Source: CAWGUU01 sp963825765 (lineage in GTDB: Bacteria > Actinomycetota > Acidimicrobiia > Acidimicrobiales > AC-14). From it: a stretch of DNA of 64,000 bases. The notes under the pieces were generated by a model. The model was given only the letters and a program-made list of their open reading frames with translations. It made no database searches and was not told where the DNA came from. Position numbers and translations under genes: made by a program. Shown one piece after another: positions 54,750 through 63,863 of the stretch. The stretch is from positions 459,978 to 523,977 of the forward strand of contig CAWGUU010000009.1 of the NCBI GenBank assembly GCA_963825765.1, given 5' to 3'. Within the stretch, counting starts at the first letter, position 1; each line of letters opens with the position of its first letter.

Positions 54750-56530
54750 TCGCCCACCCCCACCTCGGCGCTGAAGGGACCGGTCTCGTCGTAGTCGACG
54801 TAGTAGTCGGGCCGCTCGTCGGGGCTCGGGAACACGTCGAGGTCGGCCAGGTACTCGGCCATGGTGGGGACTCCCCCCGACCGGTCGAGCCACTGCTCGA
54901 ACCGCTCCCCCGCCGTCTTCTCGGCGGTGTAGCGCCCGATCAGGCGGACGCTGGCCTCGGCCGCAGCCTTGGCCGGCAGGCGCATGGTCTTGCGGCCGAA
55001 CTCGATCTCGGACTGGCCCACCCGGCCGCCCAGCAGCAGCTGGTAGCCGGGAGCCGACCGGCCGTGGGCCCGGCGCTCGACGCCGACGAAGCCGATGTCG
55101 GAGATGTGGTGCTGGCCGCACGAGTTGGTGCAGCCGGAGATGTTGATGCGGACGCCGCCCACCTCGGCCAGCCCCGCCTCCTCCAGCGCCTTGCCGATCT
55201 CCGAGGCCAGGCCCCGGGACTGGGTGACGGCAAGGTTGCAGGTGTCGGCGCCGGGGCAGCTCACCACGTCACGGGCCAGCTCGGCTCCGGGCGACGCCAT
55301 GTCCATGGCCTCGAGGCGCTTGTACAGGCCCGCCAGCTGGTCCTCCCGCAGGCCGCGGAACACGAAGTTCTGGCGGTTGGTGACGCGCACCTCGACGCCG
55401 AGCTCGCGCTGGATGGCCGCCACCTCGCGGAACTGGGCGGCGGTGACGTCACCCAGGCGGCACCAGCCGTAGGCCGACACGGTGCCCTTGGCCGCGCCCC
55501 GGACGACGTTGGCCTCGTCCCAGCGCCCGTAGCGGTCGGACCGGCGCAGGACCACGTTCACGCCCTGCCCGATGGGGGTCAGCGTGGTGGTGGTGGAGGC
55601 GCCGGCGGGGGCGTCGCCGTGCTCCTGGACGTAGGCGGGGATGCCGCCGGCCCACGTCGTGGCGGCCAGCAGCAGCTTGCGCTCCTTGAGGATCCTGGTG
55701 CGCAGCTCCTCCATCCCCATGGTGTCGACCAGCCACTTCATGCGGGCCCGCAGCTTGTTGTCGCGGTTGCCGTAGTGGTCGAAGGTGCGGAGGACCGCCT
55801 CCAGGGTGGGGAGCAGCTCCTCGCGTGGCGTGAACTCCTCCAGCGCCTGGGCGGGGTGGGGGTTGGCGCCCAGGCCGCCGGCCACGAAGACCCGGAAGCC
55901 GGGTTCCACGCCGCCGTCGGCACCCGGCCGGTTGACGGCGATGACCCCGACGTCGTTGAACATGGCCTGGCCGCAGTCGGTGACGCAGCCCGAGAAGTTG
56001 ATCTTGAACTTGCGGGGAAGGCGCTGGGCGTACGGGTGGCGGAGGAAGTGCTGGAAGGCGGCCTCGGCCCACGGGCTGATGTCGAGCACCTCGAACGGGC
56101 AGGCGCCGGCCAGGTGGCAGCCGATGATGTTGCGCACGGTGTCGCCGCACGCCTCCCTCGTGGTGAGCCCGACCGAGTTGAGCTCGCGCATCACGTCGGG
56201 GATCCGCTCCAGGTCGACGAAGTGGAGCTGGATGTTCTGCCGGGTGGTGATGTGGCCCCATCCGCGCGAGTAGGTGTCGGCGATGTGGGCGAACATCTCC
56301 AGCTGCTCGGGCTGCACCGACCCGTACGGCAGCTTGACCCGCACCATCTGGTTGTGGCCACCCTGGCGCTGGCCGTAGATGCCGTTGTTCAGGCGGAAGA
56401 TGCGGAAACGGTCCTCGTCGAGGTCGCCGGCCAGGTAGAGCGCCAGCATCTTCTCGAACTTGGTGATGTCGGCCAAGGCGGAAGGGCTGACCGCTCCGGG
56501 CCCCACCTCGACGTCGATGCTCTGGCTCAT
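54734..56530 (-). CDS. Ferredoxin-type sulfite reductase (nitrite/sulfite reductase family)
   Basis: 598 residues. Two repeated ferredoxin-like/sirohaem domains. The [4Fe-4S]-sirohaem ligands are in SCPGADTCNLAVTQ and NISGCTNSCGQHH. The N-terminal half has GGHNQMVRVKLPYG and HITTRQNIQLHF. With cysH directly downstream this should be the assimilatory sulfite reductase, giving sulfide from sulfite with six electrons; the nitrite reductase alternative is less likely from context. ATG 56530 is fixed by the leaderless promoter at 56539-56568. First gene of a two-gene operon; no ATP sulfurylase genes are in the window. Confidence 0.92.
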   Translation of the reverse strand: MSQSIDVEVGPGAVSPSALADITKFEKMLALYLAGDLDEDRFRIFRLNNGIYGQRQGGHNQMVRVKLPYGSVQPEQLEMFAHIADTYSRGWGHITTRQNIQLHFVDLERIPDVMRELNSVGLTTREACGDTVRNIIGCHLAGACPFEVLDISPWAEAAFQHFLRHPYAQRLPRKFKINFSGCVTDCGQAMFNDVGVIAVNRPGADGGVEPGFRVFVAGGLGANPHPAQALEEFTPREELLPTLEAVLRTFDHYGNRDNKLRARMKWLVDTMGMEELRTRILKERKLLLAATTWAGGIPAYVQEHGDAPAGASTTTTLTPIGQGVNVVLRRSDRYGRWDEANVVRGAAKGTVSAYGWCRLGDVTAAQFREVAAIQRELGVEVRVTNRQNFVFRGLREDQLAGLYKRLEAMDMASPGAELARDVVSCPGADTCNLAVTQSRGLASEIGKALEEAGLAEVGGVRINISGCTNSCGQHHISDIGFVGVERRAHGRSAPGYQLLLGGRVGQSEIEFGRKTMRLPAKAAAEASVRLIGRYTAEKTAGERFEQWLDRSGGVPTMAEYLADLDVFPSPDERPDYYVDYDETGPFSAEVGVGECLGS

Positions 56531-56538
56531 AGCCGCCC

Positions 56539-56568
56539 AGCGTACCGAAATATGAGTTTTTTGGTCAA
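56539..56568 (-). promoter_or_regulatory. Promoter of the sulfite reductase-cysH operon
   Basis: Minus strand: TTGACC at 56563-56568, 18-base spacer that is unusually AT-rich for this genome, TACGCT at 56539-56544, then 8 bases to ATG 56530. Leaderless. The AT-rich spacer stands out and may be a regulator site. Confidence 0.7.
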
Positions 56569-56678
56569 CTATCGGGCGAATTTCCCAGAACCACCTGGGG
56601 CAGGCCCGAACCCCGAGTTTGCTTGACGGACCCTGCCTACAATCGCGCCGAGGTTCGGCCACGCGCGACGATGACGGC

Positions 56679-57299
56679 GTGCGCCGCGACCTCGACCGCG
56701 TCGTCGCCGCGGTCGACCTCGGGGCGGTGGCCCTGTTCGCCTTCGAGGGCGGTCTCCTCGCCTCCGCCGCACACCTCGACCTCTTCGGCGTGGTCGTGGT
56801 CGCCATTGTCGGCTCGGTGGGCGGCGGGGTGCTCCGCGACGTGCTGATCGGCGACGTGCCGCCGCTGTCGGTCCGGCATCCGGAGTTCGTCCTCATGGGC
56901 GTCGTCGGGGGCATCGCCGCGTTCTTCCTCCACCACTCGATGTCGGGGAACCCCGTGCCGTTGCTGGTCGTGCTCGACGCCGGCGGGCTGGCGCTATTCG
57001 CCGTCTCGGGCAGCGCGAAGGCCCTCGACTTCGACCTCAAGCCGTTCATGGCCGTACTGATGGGTGGGCTCACCGGAGTGGGCGGCGGCGTCATGCGCGA
57101 CATCCTGTTGCAGGTCGTCCCCGGCATCTTGCGGGCGCAGGTCTACGCCACCGCCGCGCTGCTCGGTGCCGCCATCGTGGTGCTGGGACTGCGCAACCAC
57201 CGGCCTCGCACCGCGACGATGATCGCCGGCGGGCTGGCGTGCTTCACGCTGCGCGTGGTGGCTGCCTGGCAGCACTGGAACCTGCCCATCGCCACCTGA
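56679..57299 (+). CDS. TRIC family (UPF0126) cation channel protein
   Basis: 206 residues, made of two repeats of three transmembrane helices. Each repeat has the Gly-rich GGGVLRDVLIGDVPP or GGGVMRDILLQVVPG motif at the junction of helix 2 and 3, the diagnostic feature of prokaryotic TRIC channels. These form homotrimers that conduct monovalent cations. The start is a GTG at 56679; the frame is open to 56619 but the earlier residues are not membrane-like. TACAAT at 56638-56643 may be a -10 box with a short leader. Confidence 0.88.
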   Translation: MRRDLDRVVAAVDLGAVALFAFEGGLLASAAHLDLFGVVVVAIVGSVGGGVLRDVLIGDVPPLSVRHPEFVLMGVVGGIAAFFLHHSMSGNPVPLLVVLDAGGLALFAVSGSAKALDFDLKPFMAVLMGGLTGVGGGVMRDILLQVVPGILRAQVYATAALLGAAIVVLGLRNHRPRTATMIAGGLACFTLRVVAAWQHWNLPIAT

Positions 57300-57324
57300 C
57301 ACACCGACGTCTCCCGCGCAGCCC

Positions 57325-58068
57325 TCAAGGAAGCTCGGCCGCGGCCTCCGGCTCCAGCCCTTCCGACACGGCCGCCGGCGGGCGTCCCCGTTCCACCCGC
57401 CAGATGCGGAACGCGGCGGCCGACGCTGCCAGCCAGGCCAGCCCGAGCACATAACCGCCCACCACGTCACTCATGTAGTGGACGCCCAGGGCCAGACGGG
57501 AAAACCCGATCAGGCCGACCAGGACGGCGGTGGCGACGATGGCCGCCGGGCGCCAACGGCGGGGCACCATCGGCAGGAAGACAAGGAGCAGGGCGCCGTA
57601 CACGACGGTGGACGACATGGCGTGGCCCGACGGGAAGCTCTTCCCGTGGGCGCTGATGATGGGGTCGAGGACCGAGGGCCGCGGCCGGTTGACCGCCACC
57701 TTCACCGCGGTGTCGAGGATGCCACCCAGGGCGGTGGTGAGCACCAGGAACAGAGCGAGGCGCCAGATGCGGGCACGGAGGAGCACCAGCGTCCCCACGA
57801 TGACGAGGAACCACAGCCACGGGGGGGCACCGAGGAAGGTCGCCGTCTTGAACCAGCCCACGGCGAAACGGGTCCGGTGGACCCAGTCGTGCAGCGATGC
57901 CGCCCCCCTGGTGTCGAGGTCGACGAGCGATCCGTCGGTCTCCACCTGGTTCAGGAGCCAGCCGAAGGGGATCGCCACCAGGAGGAAGGCGGCGGCGAAC
58001 AGGGTGACCCGGAGCCCGTACCTGGCTTCCGGGTCCAGGCGACGGGCGACGAAGGGCGGCCGGCTCAC
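57325..58068 (-). CDS. PAP2 superfamily phosphatase
   Basis: 247 residues with about six membrane helices. The three phosphatase motifs are intact: KVAVNRPRP, PSGH, and SRLALGVHYMSD. Enzymes of this type remove phosphate from lipid phosphates or isoprenyl diphosphates at the outer face of the membrane. GTG 58068 overlaps the stop of the diacylglycerol kinase gene as GTGA, so the two are translated together. This active phosphatase beside a kinase whose own PAP2 domain looks dead is discussed in the findings. Confidence 0.92.
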   Translation of the reverse strand: MSRPPFVARRLDPEARYGLRVTLFAAAFLLVAIPFGWLLNQVETDGSLVDLDTRGAASLHDWVHRTRFAVGWFKTATFLGAPPWLWFLVIVGTLVLLRARIWRLALFLVLTTALGGILDTAVKVAVNRPRPSVLDPIISAHGKSFPSGHAMSSTVVYGALLLVFLPMVPRRWRPAAIVATAVLVGLIGFSRLALGVHYMSDVVGGYVLGLAWLAASAAAFRIWRVERGRPPAAVSEGLEPEAAAELP

Positions 58069-59426
58069 TTGGATGGGGCGAAGACGACGAGCGGTTCGTC
58101 CGACTTGCAGATCACGAAGTCGTCCGACCCGTCGAAGGTCTCGCCGTCGCGGGCCAGGCGCAGCGAACCCCCGATGCGCCTCACCTCCACACGGCGGACG
58201 TAGCGCTGCTCGTAGAGCCGGCAGCGGGCCAGCCGGCCGGACATCACCGACAGGAGGAGCCGGGTGCGGGAGAACGGATGGCCGCCGTGGGCGATGCGGA
58301 CGTCGAGCTTGCCGTCGTCGAGCCGCTCCCGCCAGCTGGGGGCGAAGCCGGCGGGGTGGTACCTGCAGTTGCCGATGAAGACCATCCACACCCGGAGGGC
58401 TTCCCCGTCGATCTCCAGCTCGACAGGGTCGCTGTGACGGAGGACGCGGGCGAGGGCCACCAGCACCGCCGGCCACTTGCCGATACGGTCCTCCAGCGTC
58501 TCGCGGGCGTCGACCAGATCGACGTAGCTGCCGATGCTGGCGGTGTTGACGAACGTCTGGCCGTCGATCTCAGCCCTGTCGACGGCGACCGCCCGGCCCT
58601 GGCGGACGGCCTCGGCGGCGTCGGCCACCGACTCGATCCCCAGAGCGAAGGCGAAGTGGTTCAGGGTGCCCGCCGGCACCACCAGCAGCGGAAGGCCGTG
58701 GCGAGCGGCGACGGACGCGCCGGAGTTGATCGTCCCGTCGCCGCCGGCGACGCCGAGGACCCCCGCCTCGTGTGCGGCGGCGCGGGCGGCCGCCTTTTCG
58801 AGGGCGGGTTCGAGGTCGTCACCGTCCGTCAGCTCGAGCACCTCGGCGTCGGCCAACTCGGACCGCAGTTCTTCGGCCACCGACTCGGCGGTTCCGGCAC
58901 CGGGGTTGACCACGACGATCACACCCGCTCCGGTGGGCGAAGGCTTCATCGACGACTCGGTGTAGGCCGGTCGGGCCTGCGCCGGCTCGTGGGGTGCCAC
59001 CGGCCACAGGCGCCGTGTGGCCACGCCGACGGCGACGCCGAGGAGCGCGCCCGCAGCCACGGCCGCGGGGCTGTCCTCCCCCTCGCGAACCCTGGCGGCG
59101 ACCGCCGCACCGGCGAGCAGCGCGACCGGGGCGGCCAGGAGCGGCATCTCCTGCCCGGCTCCGGTGGCGAAGCCGGCAGCCGCCGCCGCTGGCGCCGAGA
59201 GTGTCGCCGGCCATCTCCGGGCAGCCAACCTGGCCACGATGCCCCCGAGGGCGGGAGCGGCGGCGAGCGAGAGGACGCCCCGCATCGCCGCCCGACGGCC
59301 GAACCGCCCACCCGCGGCGGCGAGCACGGCCCCGGCTACCAACCAGAGGATCGATCGGTCCGTGGCCCGGCTGAGGCCGCGGGAGGCCGAATCGAGCACG
59401 GATGGACGCCGGCGTAACCCGATCAC
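58065..59426 (-). CDS. Diacylglycerol kinase-type lipid kinase with degenerate N-terminal PAP2-like domain
   Basis: 453 residues. From about residue 165 there is a DAGK catalytic domain: VIVVVNPGAGTAESV, then the nucleotide-binding GGDGT at residues 228-232, and VPAGTLNHFAF. It phosphorylates a lipid acceptor with ATP. Residues 1-150 align with the PAP2 part of PAP2-DAGK fusions (GRRAAMRGVLSLAAAPALGG; ATLSAPAAAAAGFATG), but the PSGH and KX6RP motifs are lost. Start GTG 59426. Coupled to the separate PAP2 gene downstream. Confidence 0.85.
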   Translation of the reverse strand: MIGLRRRPSVLDSASRGLSRATDRSILWLVAGAVLAAAGGRFGRRAAMRGVLSLAAAPALGGIVARLAARRWPATLSAPAAAAAGFATGAGQEMPLLAAPVALLAGAAVAARVREGEDSPAAVAAGALLGVAVGVATRRLWPVAPHEPAQARPAYTESSMKPSPTGAGVIVVVNPGAGTAESVAEELRSELADAEVLELTDGDDLEPALEKAAARAAAHEAGVLGVAGGDGTINSGASVAARHGLPLLVVPAGTLNHFAFALGIESVADAAEAVRQGRAVAVDRAEIDGQTFVNTASIGSYVDLVDARETLEDRIGKWPAVLVALARVLRHSDPVELEIDGEALRVWMVFIGNCRYHPAGFAPSWRERLDDGKLDVRIAHGGHPFSRTRLLLSVMSGRLARCRLYEQRYVRRVEVRRIGGSLRLARDGETFDGSDDFVICKSDEPLVVFAPSK

Positions 59427-59460
59427 GGCTTCAACCGGGTGTGGGCCGGGCGAGCGCCGG

Positions 59461-60312
59461 TCACGAGTTCCCGACCCGCCGGAACCGCGCCTCGGCCAGC
59501 GAGAAGAGGCCGTAGGTGGCTAGTCCCACGGCCACGCCGGCGAGCAGCAGCGGTCCGTAGGAATTTCCCGCCAGCCGCCGGAGGGCGCCGTCGATGCCGA
59601 CCGCCTCGGTGGGATCGTGCTGGAGCGAGGCGACGACCAGGAGCACGCCGACCAGCACGAACACGATCGACCGGGCAATGTTGCCGACGGTACCCAGCCA
59701 CAGGATCACCCGCTGTTGCGTCGGGGTCATCTCGTACCCCTTGAGGTGCTTGCGGAACTTCCGCGACACCCCGCGCCATCCGACGTACAGGCCGCCGGCG
59801 AGGATGGCGACACCGGTGGCCGCCACCAGCAGCCGGCCACCGGGCCAGCCCATCACCCGGGCCGTCCAGTCGGGCGCCTGCTCGGACGCGGAGTCGCCGC
59901 TGTTGGCCACGATCAAGCGCACCGCGGTGCCGAACAGAAGCAGGTAGAAGAGGCTGCGGGCGGCGTAGCCGATGCGCTTGAAGATCGCCTTCTTGCCGTC
60001 CTCCTCCCCGGTGGGGCCGCGGACGGCCGCCACCAGCCGCCAGGCGGCGTAGCCGGCGAACCCGACGGCGAGGGCGGCGACCAGGAGCTTGCCCAGTGGC
60101 TGGCGAACGACGGCCTGCAGGGCACCCTGCTTGTCGGCGCGCTCGTCCAGCTCGCCGGACGCCACCTTGACGGCGAGAAGGGCGATGAGGAGGTACATCA
60201 GGCCCCGAACGGCCAGGCCCCACCGGGCGAGGCGCTCGAACCAGTCGTTCTCGGCGACCTTGTCGGCCACGTCCTCCGGCCGCTCCAGGAACGGCGCGGG
60301 ACGGGGGGTCAC
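59461..60312 (-). CDS. DUF1206 family membrane protein
   Basis: 283 residues. Three repeats of two transmembrane helices separated by charged loops, each beginning with the DUF1206 pattern Arg-x-Gly (LARWGLAVRGLMYLLIALL; RIGYAARSLFYLLLFGTAV; TVGNIARSIVFVLVGVLL). Function unknown. GTG 60312 is the chosen start, since it begins the soluble N-terminal lead of the first repeat; no ribosome-binding site is evident. Confidence 0.85.
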   Translation of the reverse strand: MTPRPAPFLERPEDVADKVAENDWFERLARWGLAVRGLMYLLIALLAVKVASGELDERADKQGALQAVVRQPLGKLLVAALAVGFAGYAAWRLVAAVRGPTGEEDGKKAIFKRIGYAARSLFYLLLFGTAVRLIVANSGDSASEQAPDWTARVMGWPGGRLLVAATGVAILAGGLYVGWRGVSRKFRKHLKGYEMTPTQQRVILWLGTVGNIARSIVFVLVGVLLVVASLQHDPTEAVGIDGALRRLAGNSYGPLLLAGVAVGLATYGLFSLAEARFRRVGNS

Positions 60313-60382
60313 GAGAGCGGTGTGCCCCGTCCGACCTGCCTGGAAACGCGCCGGCGAGGGTCCGGGCCCCGCCTCGGGCGCG

Positions 60383-60402
60383 AATAGGCCAAATGACCTA
60401 TT
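60383..60402. promoter_or_regulatory. 20-base near-palindrome upstream of the Flp pilin gene
   Basis: Bases AATAGGCCA at 60383-60391 and TGACCTATT at 60394-60402 pair with one mismatch around an AA centre. It lies about 70 bases upstream of the pilin start, in an AT-rich patch within GC-rich surroundings, and is a candidate operator. Confidence 0.4.
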
Positions 60403-60472
60403 TCCCGGGGTCCCCGCCGGCTGGTACTGCTGGGTCGGTCGCTGTCGGGAGCCAGCGCAGAAGGGGGACGCC

Positions 60473-60664
60473 ATGGACGTCGTCGGCCACTGGAGGCACC
60501 TCGTGCTGTTGGTCCGGGTCCGGCTCGGCGGGGACGAGAGGGGTGCGGCGCTGGTGGAGTACGCCCTCCTGCTGGCGCTGATCGCCGTGGTCTGCATCCT
60601 CGCCCTGACCACGCTCGGCTCCGCCGCCAGCTCCAAGTTCGCGTCGATCGCCGCCAAGCTCTGA
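60473..60664 (+). CDS. Flp/Fap type IVb pilin
   Basis: 63 residues. Short basic leader, then GGDERGAALVEYALLLALIAVV: charged residues, Gly, a Glu at the fifth place after the expected processing site and a long hydrophobic helix, the Flp prepilin pattern (quoted in 20 or fewer residues as ERGAALVEYALLLALIAVV). Prepilin peptidase would cut after the Gly. AAGGGGGA is the ribosome-binding site for ATG 60473. No tad assembly genes are adjacent, so it is an orphan copy in this window. Confidence 0.85.
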   Translation: MDVVGHWRHLVLLVRVRLGGDERGAALVEYALLLALIAVVCILALTTLGSAASSKFASIAAKL

Positions 60665-60731
60665 CGCGTGACGTCTCGGGGCCGGGGCGCAGGCCCGTCA
60701 CCCCGATTGCTGGGCCTGCGACTTCCTCGGG

Positions 60732-60805
60732 TGGGCCGTGAGGGACTCGAACCCCCGGCCTCCTGCGCGTCATGCAGGCGCTCTAGCCATCTGAGCTAAC
60801 GGCCC
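60732..60805 (-). tRNA. tRNA-Val (anticodon GAC)
   Basis: Minus strand cloverleaf: acceptor GGGCCGT/ACGGCCC, D-arm GCTC/GAGC, anticodon stem CCTGC/GCAGG with loop ATGACGC (anticodon GAC), T-arm GGGGG TTCGAGT CCCTC. 74 bases, no encoded CCA. The loop has A at position 32 and G at 37, which is unusual. Confidence 0.85.
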
Positions 60806-60853
60806 GTACCTCGGCTGAGGCTAGCGCGGCGCCCTGCCCCCGTTCGCAGTCGA

Positions 60854-63850
60854 TCAGTCGGCCGGTGATTCCTCGGCGTCCGGGGCGAACCCCTGGCGGA
60901 GGGTGTTCTCGCTGACGGCGCGGGGCTCGAGGAACTGGAGGAGGTAGTCGGGGCCTCCCGCCTTCGAGCCCACGCCCGAGAGGCCGTGGCCCCCGAACGG
61001 GTGACGGCCGACGACGGCGCCCGTGATGGCCCGGTTGACGTAGACGTTGCCGGCCCGGAGCTCGTCGACGGCCTGGCGGATGTGGGCCGGCGAGCGGGAC
61101 ACCACCCCGGCGGTGAGGGCGTAGTCGGTGTCGTTGGCCACGGCGACGGCGTCGTCGAAGTCGGCGGCTCGCATGATCGACAGCACCGGGCCGAAGATCT
61201 CCTCGGTGGCCAGGCGGCTGCCGGGCTTGACGTCGGCGACCACTGTCGGTCCCACGAACCACCCTTCCCCGGGCACGTCCTCGGACCGGTCGAGCACGAT
61301 CCGCCCCTCGGTCGGTGCCAGCTCGACGTAGCTGCGGACCCGCTTGTAGGCGTCGGCGTCGATCAGCGGCCCGAGCGACGTGGCCATGTCCCGGGGGTGG
61401 CCGACCCGCAGCTCCCTCGCCGCGCCCGCCACCCGTTCGACCACCTGCTCGTAGACGGAGTCGACCACGACCAGCCGGGAGCACGCCGAGCACTTCTGGC
61501 CGGCGTAGCCGAAGGCCGACGCCACCGCTATGGGCACCGCCTGGTCGAGGTCGGCGTCGGCGTCGACCACGATGGCGTTCTTGCCGCCCATCTCGGCCAC
61601 CACCCGCTTGACGTGGCGCTGGCCGGGGCGGTGCTTGGCCGCGATCTCGATGATCCTGAGACCGACGTCCTTCGAGCCGGTGAAGGCCACGAACGACACG
61701 TCGGGGTGCTCGACCAGGTAGGCGCCGATGTCCTCCCCGACGCCCGGGAGGAAGGCGAGCACTCCCGGCGGCAGGCCCCCCGCCACCAGGGCGTCGACCA
61801 GCTTCGCGGCCACCGCCGGTGTCTGCTCCGCCGGCTTGAACAGCACGGCGTTGCCTGTGACCAGCCCGGCGGTGACCATGCCGGTGGGGATGGCCAGGGG
61901 GAAGTTCCAGGGGGCGATGACCACGCCGACGCCGCGGCCCGTGTAGCTCAGCCGGTTCCGCTCCCCCGGCGGCGACTGCACCGCCCCGCCGCGGTCGAGC
62001 CGGAGCATCTCCCGGCCGTAGTACTCGCAGAAGTCGACGGCCTCGCAGACGTCGGCGTCGGCGTCGGCCCACGGCTTCCCGGCCTCCAATATTTCGAGCG
62101 CGGCCAGTTCGGCCCGCCGGCCCCGCATCCACTCCGCGGCCCGGAACAGCACGGCGGCGCGATCCCGGGCCGGGGTCCGACGCCACGCCGGCCATGCCCG
62201 GCGGGCCGCCGCCAGCGCCGACTCGGCCTCGTCCCGGCTGCAGCTGGCAGAGACCGCCACCGTCCTGTCGGGGTCGGCAGGATCGACAGAGCGGATGACG
62301 CCGTCGGTCATCAGCGGTCGCCCGTCGATGACGGCCGGGACACGGTGCGGGCCTCCAGCCTCTGTGTGCACCCGTGCGACCACGGCGCCGAAGGCCTGTC
62401 GGACCTCGGCCCGTCGCCACTCGGCCAGGGGCTCCGGCGAGTACTGGGCGGGGTGGGCCGGGTCGGTCGGCCGGCGACGGACCGCCGGCTCCGGGTCGGG
62501 CAGGACGTCGACTCCGGGCGGGGCCAGCAGTTCCTCCAGGTCCCGGCCCTCGACGAAGCGGCGCCGCACGAAGCTCTCGTTGGCAGTGTTCTCGAGCAGC
62601 CGTCGCACCAAGTAGGCCATGCCGGGAACGAGCTCGCCCACCGGGGCGTAGACCCGCAGCCGCAGGCCCATGCGGCGGACGGCGGCGTGGAGCGGGGCGG
62701 CCATCCCGTAGAGGAGCTGGACCTCGTAGCCGCTGTCGGGAATGCCCCGGTCGCGGGCGTAGGCCACCGCGTAGCCCAGCGAGCGCAGGTTGTGGCTGCC
62801 GAAGGCGGCGCGTACCTGCCCGTGGTGGTCGTGGAGCATGGCGACGCAGCGCTCGTAGCTGGCGTCGGTCTCCTCCTTGCGTCCGAAGACCGGCACCGGC
62901 CACCCCTCGGCCCGGGAGTGGACGGTCTCGGTGTCCCAGTACGCACCCTTGACCAGCCGGACGGTGAGCGGCCGGGGGCGGGAGGCGGAGAACTCGATCA
63001 TCCGGGCCAGGTCCCGGCGGGCGTCCTTCAGGTAGGCCTGGATCACGACGCCGGCCTCCATCTCGGCGAACTCCTCCTCGCTCAGCAGCTCGCGGACCAG
63101 CTGGAGGGTGAGGTCCTTGACGTCGTAGTGCTCGGCGTCGAAGTGGATGAACGCGCCGCCCGCCTGGGCCTGGCGCAGAATCGGGCGGAGGCGGGACTTG
63201 GCCTGTTCGAGGCCGTCGGCCGCCGTGAGCGGCGAGTACCTGGACGACAGCGCCGTGGGCTTGAGGCTGACGTTGACCCGGGGGAGCGGGCCCAGGTCGT
63301 CGCGCTCGAGGTGGTCGTCGGGAGCCCAGCGGGGCGTGGCCTCGATCAGGGCGGCGAGGAGCTCGCCGACTCGTTCGGCGTAGAGGTCGGCCTCCGCCTC
63401 GGTGACCGTCTTCTCCCCCAGCAGGTCGACCGTGAAGGCGCTCCCCTGTCGCCACAGGCCGTGCAGACCCTCCACCGCCTCGGCCGGCCCGGACCCGACG
63501 ATGAACTGCTGGGCCACCCGGGCGATGTTGTGGCGGGCGATAGTGGCGGCGGCCGCCTTGCCGAAGGGGACGCGCTCGGCCAGGTCGAGGCCGAGATCGA
63601 GGGCCTTGGGGACGTCGGCCCCCTCGAAGTACTCCTCCAGGTGGCGCAGGACGTCGGCGTCGCCGGAGGTCGACGGGAAGACGTCGACGAACCGGAACAG
63701 CTGGGTCTTGAACGACGGGTGCGACATCGCCCACTCGAGCATGCGCTCGGTCCACCACGACGACTCGACCAGCCCCGACCGCTGCTTGCCGGCCAGCTCG
63801 GCCAGCTGGCGGGCGACCGCCGTGGCCGCGGGATCGAGCGACGAGCCCAT
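60854..63850 (-). CDS. putA: Bifunctional proline dehydrogenase/L-glutamate gamma-semialdehyde dehydrogenase PutA
   Basis: 998 residues. Proline dehydrogenase barrel at about 80-450 with VSLKPTALSSRYSPL and the FAD/substrate region VRLVKGAYWDTE. The aldehyde dehydrogenase domain is at about 510-990: APWNFPLAIPTGM, VAEMGGKNAIVV (catalytic Glu), and GQKCSACSRLVV (catalytic Cys). It oxidises proline to glutamate in two steps. No N-terminal DNA-binding ribbon-helix-helix domain, so it does not regulate itself as in enterics. ATG 63850 lies 7 bases after TACCCT (63858-63863), a leaderless layout; a GTG one codon earlier is the alternative. Confidence 0.95.
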   Translation of the reverse strand: MGSSLDPAATAVARQLAELAGKQRSGLVESSWWTERMLEWAMSHPSFKTQLFRFVDVFPSTSGDADVLRHLEEYFEGADVPKALDLGLDLAERVPFGKAAAATIARHNIARVAQQFIVGSGPAEAVEGLHGLWRQGSAFTVDLLGEKTVTEAEADLYAERVGELLAALIEATPRWAPDDHLERDDLGPLPRVNVSLKPTALSSRYSPLTAADGLEQAKSRLRPILRQAQAGGAFIHFDAEHYDVKDLTLQLVRELLSEEEFAEMEAGVVIQAYLKDARRDLARMIEFSASRPRPLTVRLVKGAYWDTETVHSRAEGWPVPVFGRKEETDASYERCVAMLHDHHGQVRAAFGSHNLRSLGYAVAYARDRGIPDSGYEVQLLYGMAAPLHAAVRRMGLRLRVYAPVGELVPGMAYLVRRLLENTANESFVRRRFVEGRDLEELLAPPGVDVLPDPEPAVRRRPTDPAHPAQYSPEPLAEWRRAEVRQAFGAVVARVHTEAGGPHRVPAVIDGRPLMTDGVIRSVDPADPDRTVAVSASCSRDEAESALAAARRAWPAWRRTPARDRAAVLFRAAEWMRGRRAELAALEILEAGKPWADADADVCEAVDFCEYYGREMLRLDRGGAVQSPPGERNRLSYTGRGVGVVIAPWNFPLAIPTGMVTAGLVTGNAVLFKPAEQTPAVAAKLVDALVAGGLPPGVLAFLPGVGEDIGAYLVEHPDVSFVAFTGSKDVGLRIIEIAAKHRPGQRHVKRVVAEMGGKNAIVVDADADLDQAVPIAVASAFGYAGQKCSACSRLVVVDSVYEQVVERVAGAARELRVGHPRDMATSLGPLIDADAYKRVRSYVELAPTEGRIVLDRSEDVPGEGWFVGPTVVADVKPGSRLATEEIFGPVLSIMRAADFDDAVAVANDTDYALTAGVVSRSPAHIRQAVDELRAGNVYVNRAITGAVVGRHPFGGHGLSGVGSKAGGPDYLLQFLEPRAVSENTLRQGFAPDAEESPAD

Positions 63851-63857
63851 CACCCGG

Positions 63858-63863
63858 AGGGTA
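63858..63863 (-). promoter_or_regulatory. -10 box (TACCCT) of putA
   Basis: Minus-strand TACCCT, 7 bases before ATG 63850, with no ribosome-binding site between. No clear -35 hexamer. Confidence 0.45.

Noticed and set aside
56623..56643. TTGACG and TACAAT as a promoter pair for the TRIC gene
   Set aside because: Spacer of 9 bases is too short for sigma70-type promoters; only TACAAT is kept as a possible -10 box.
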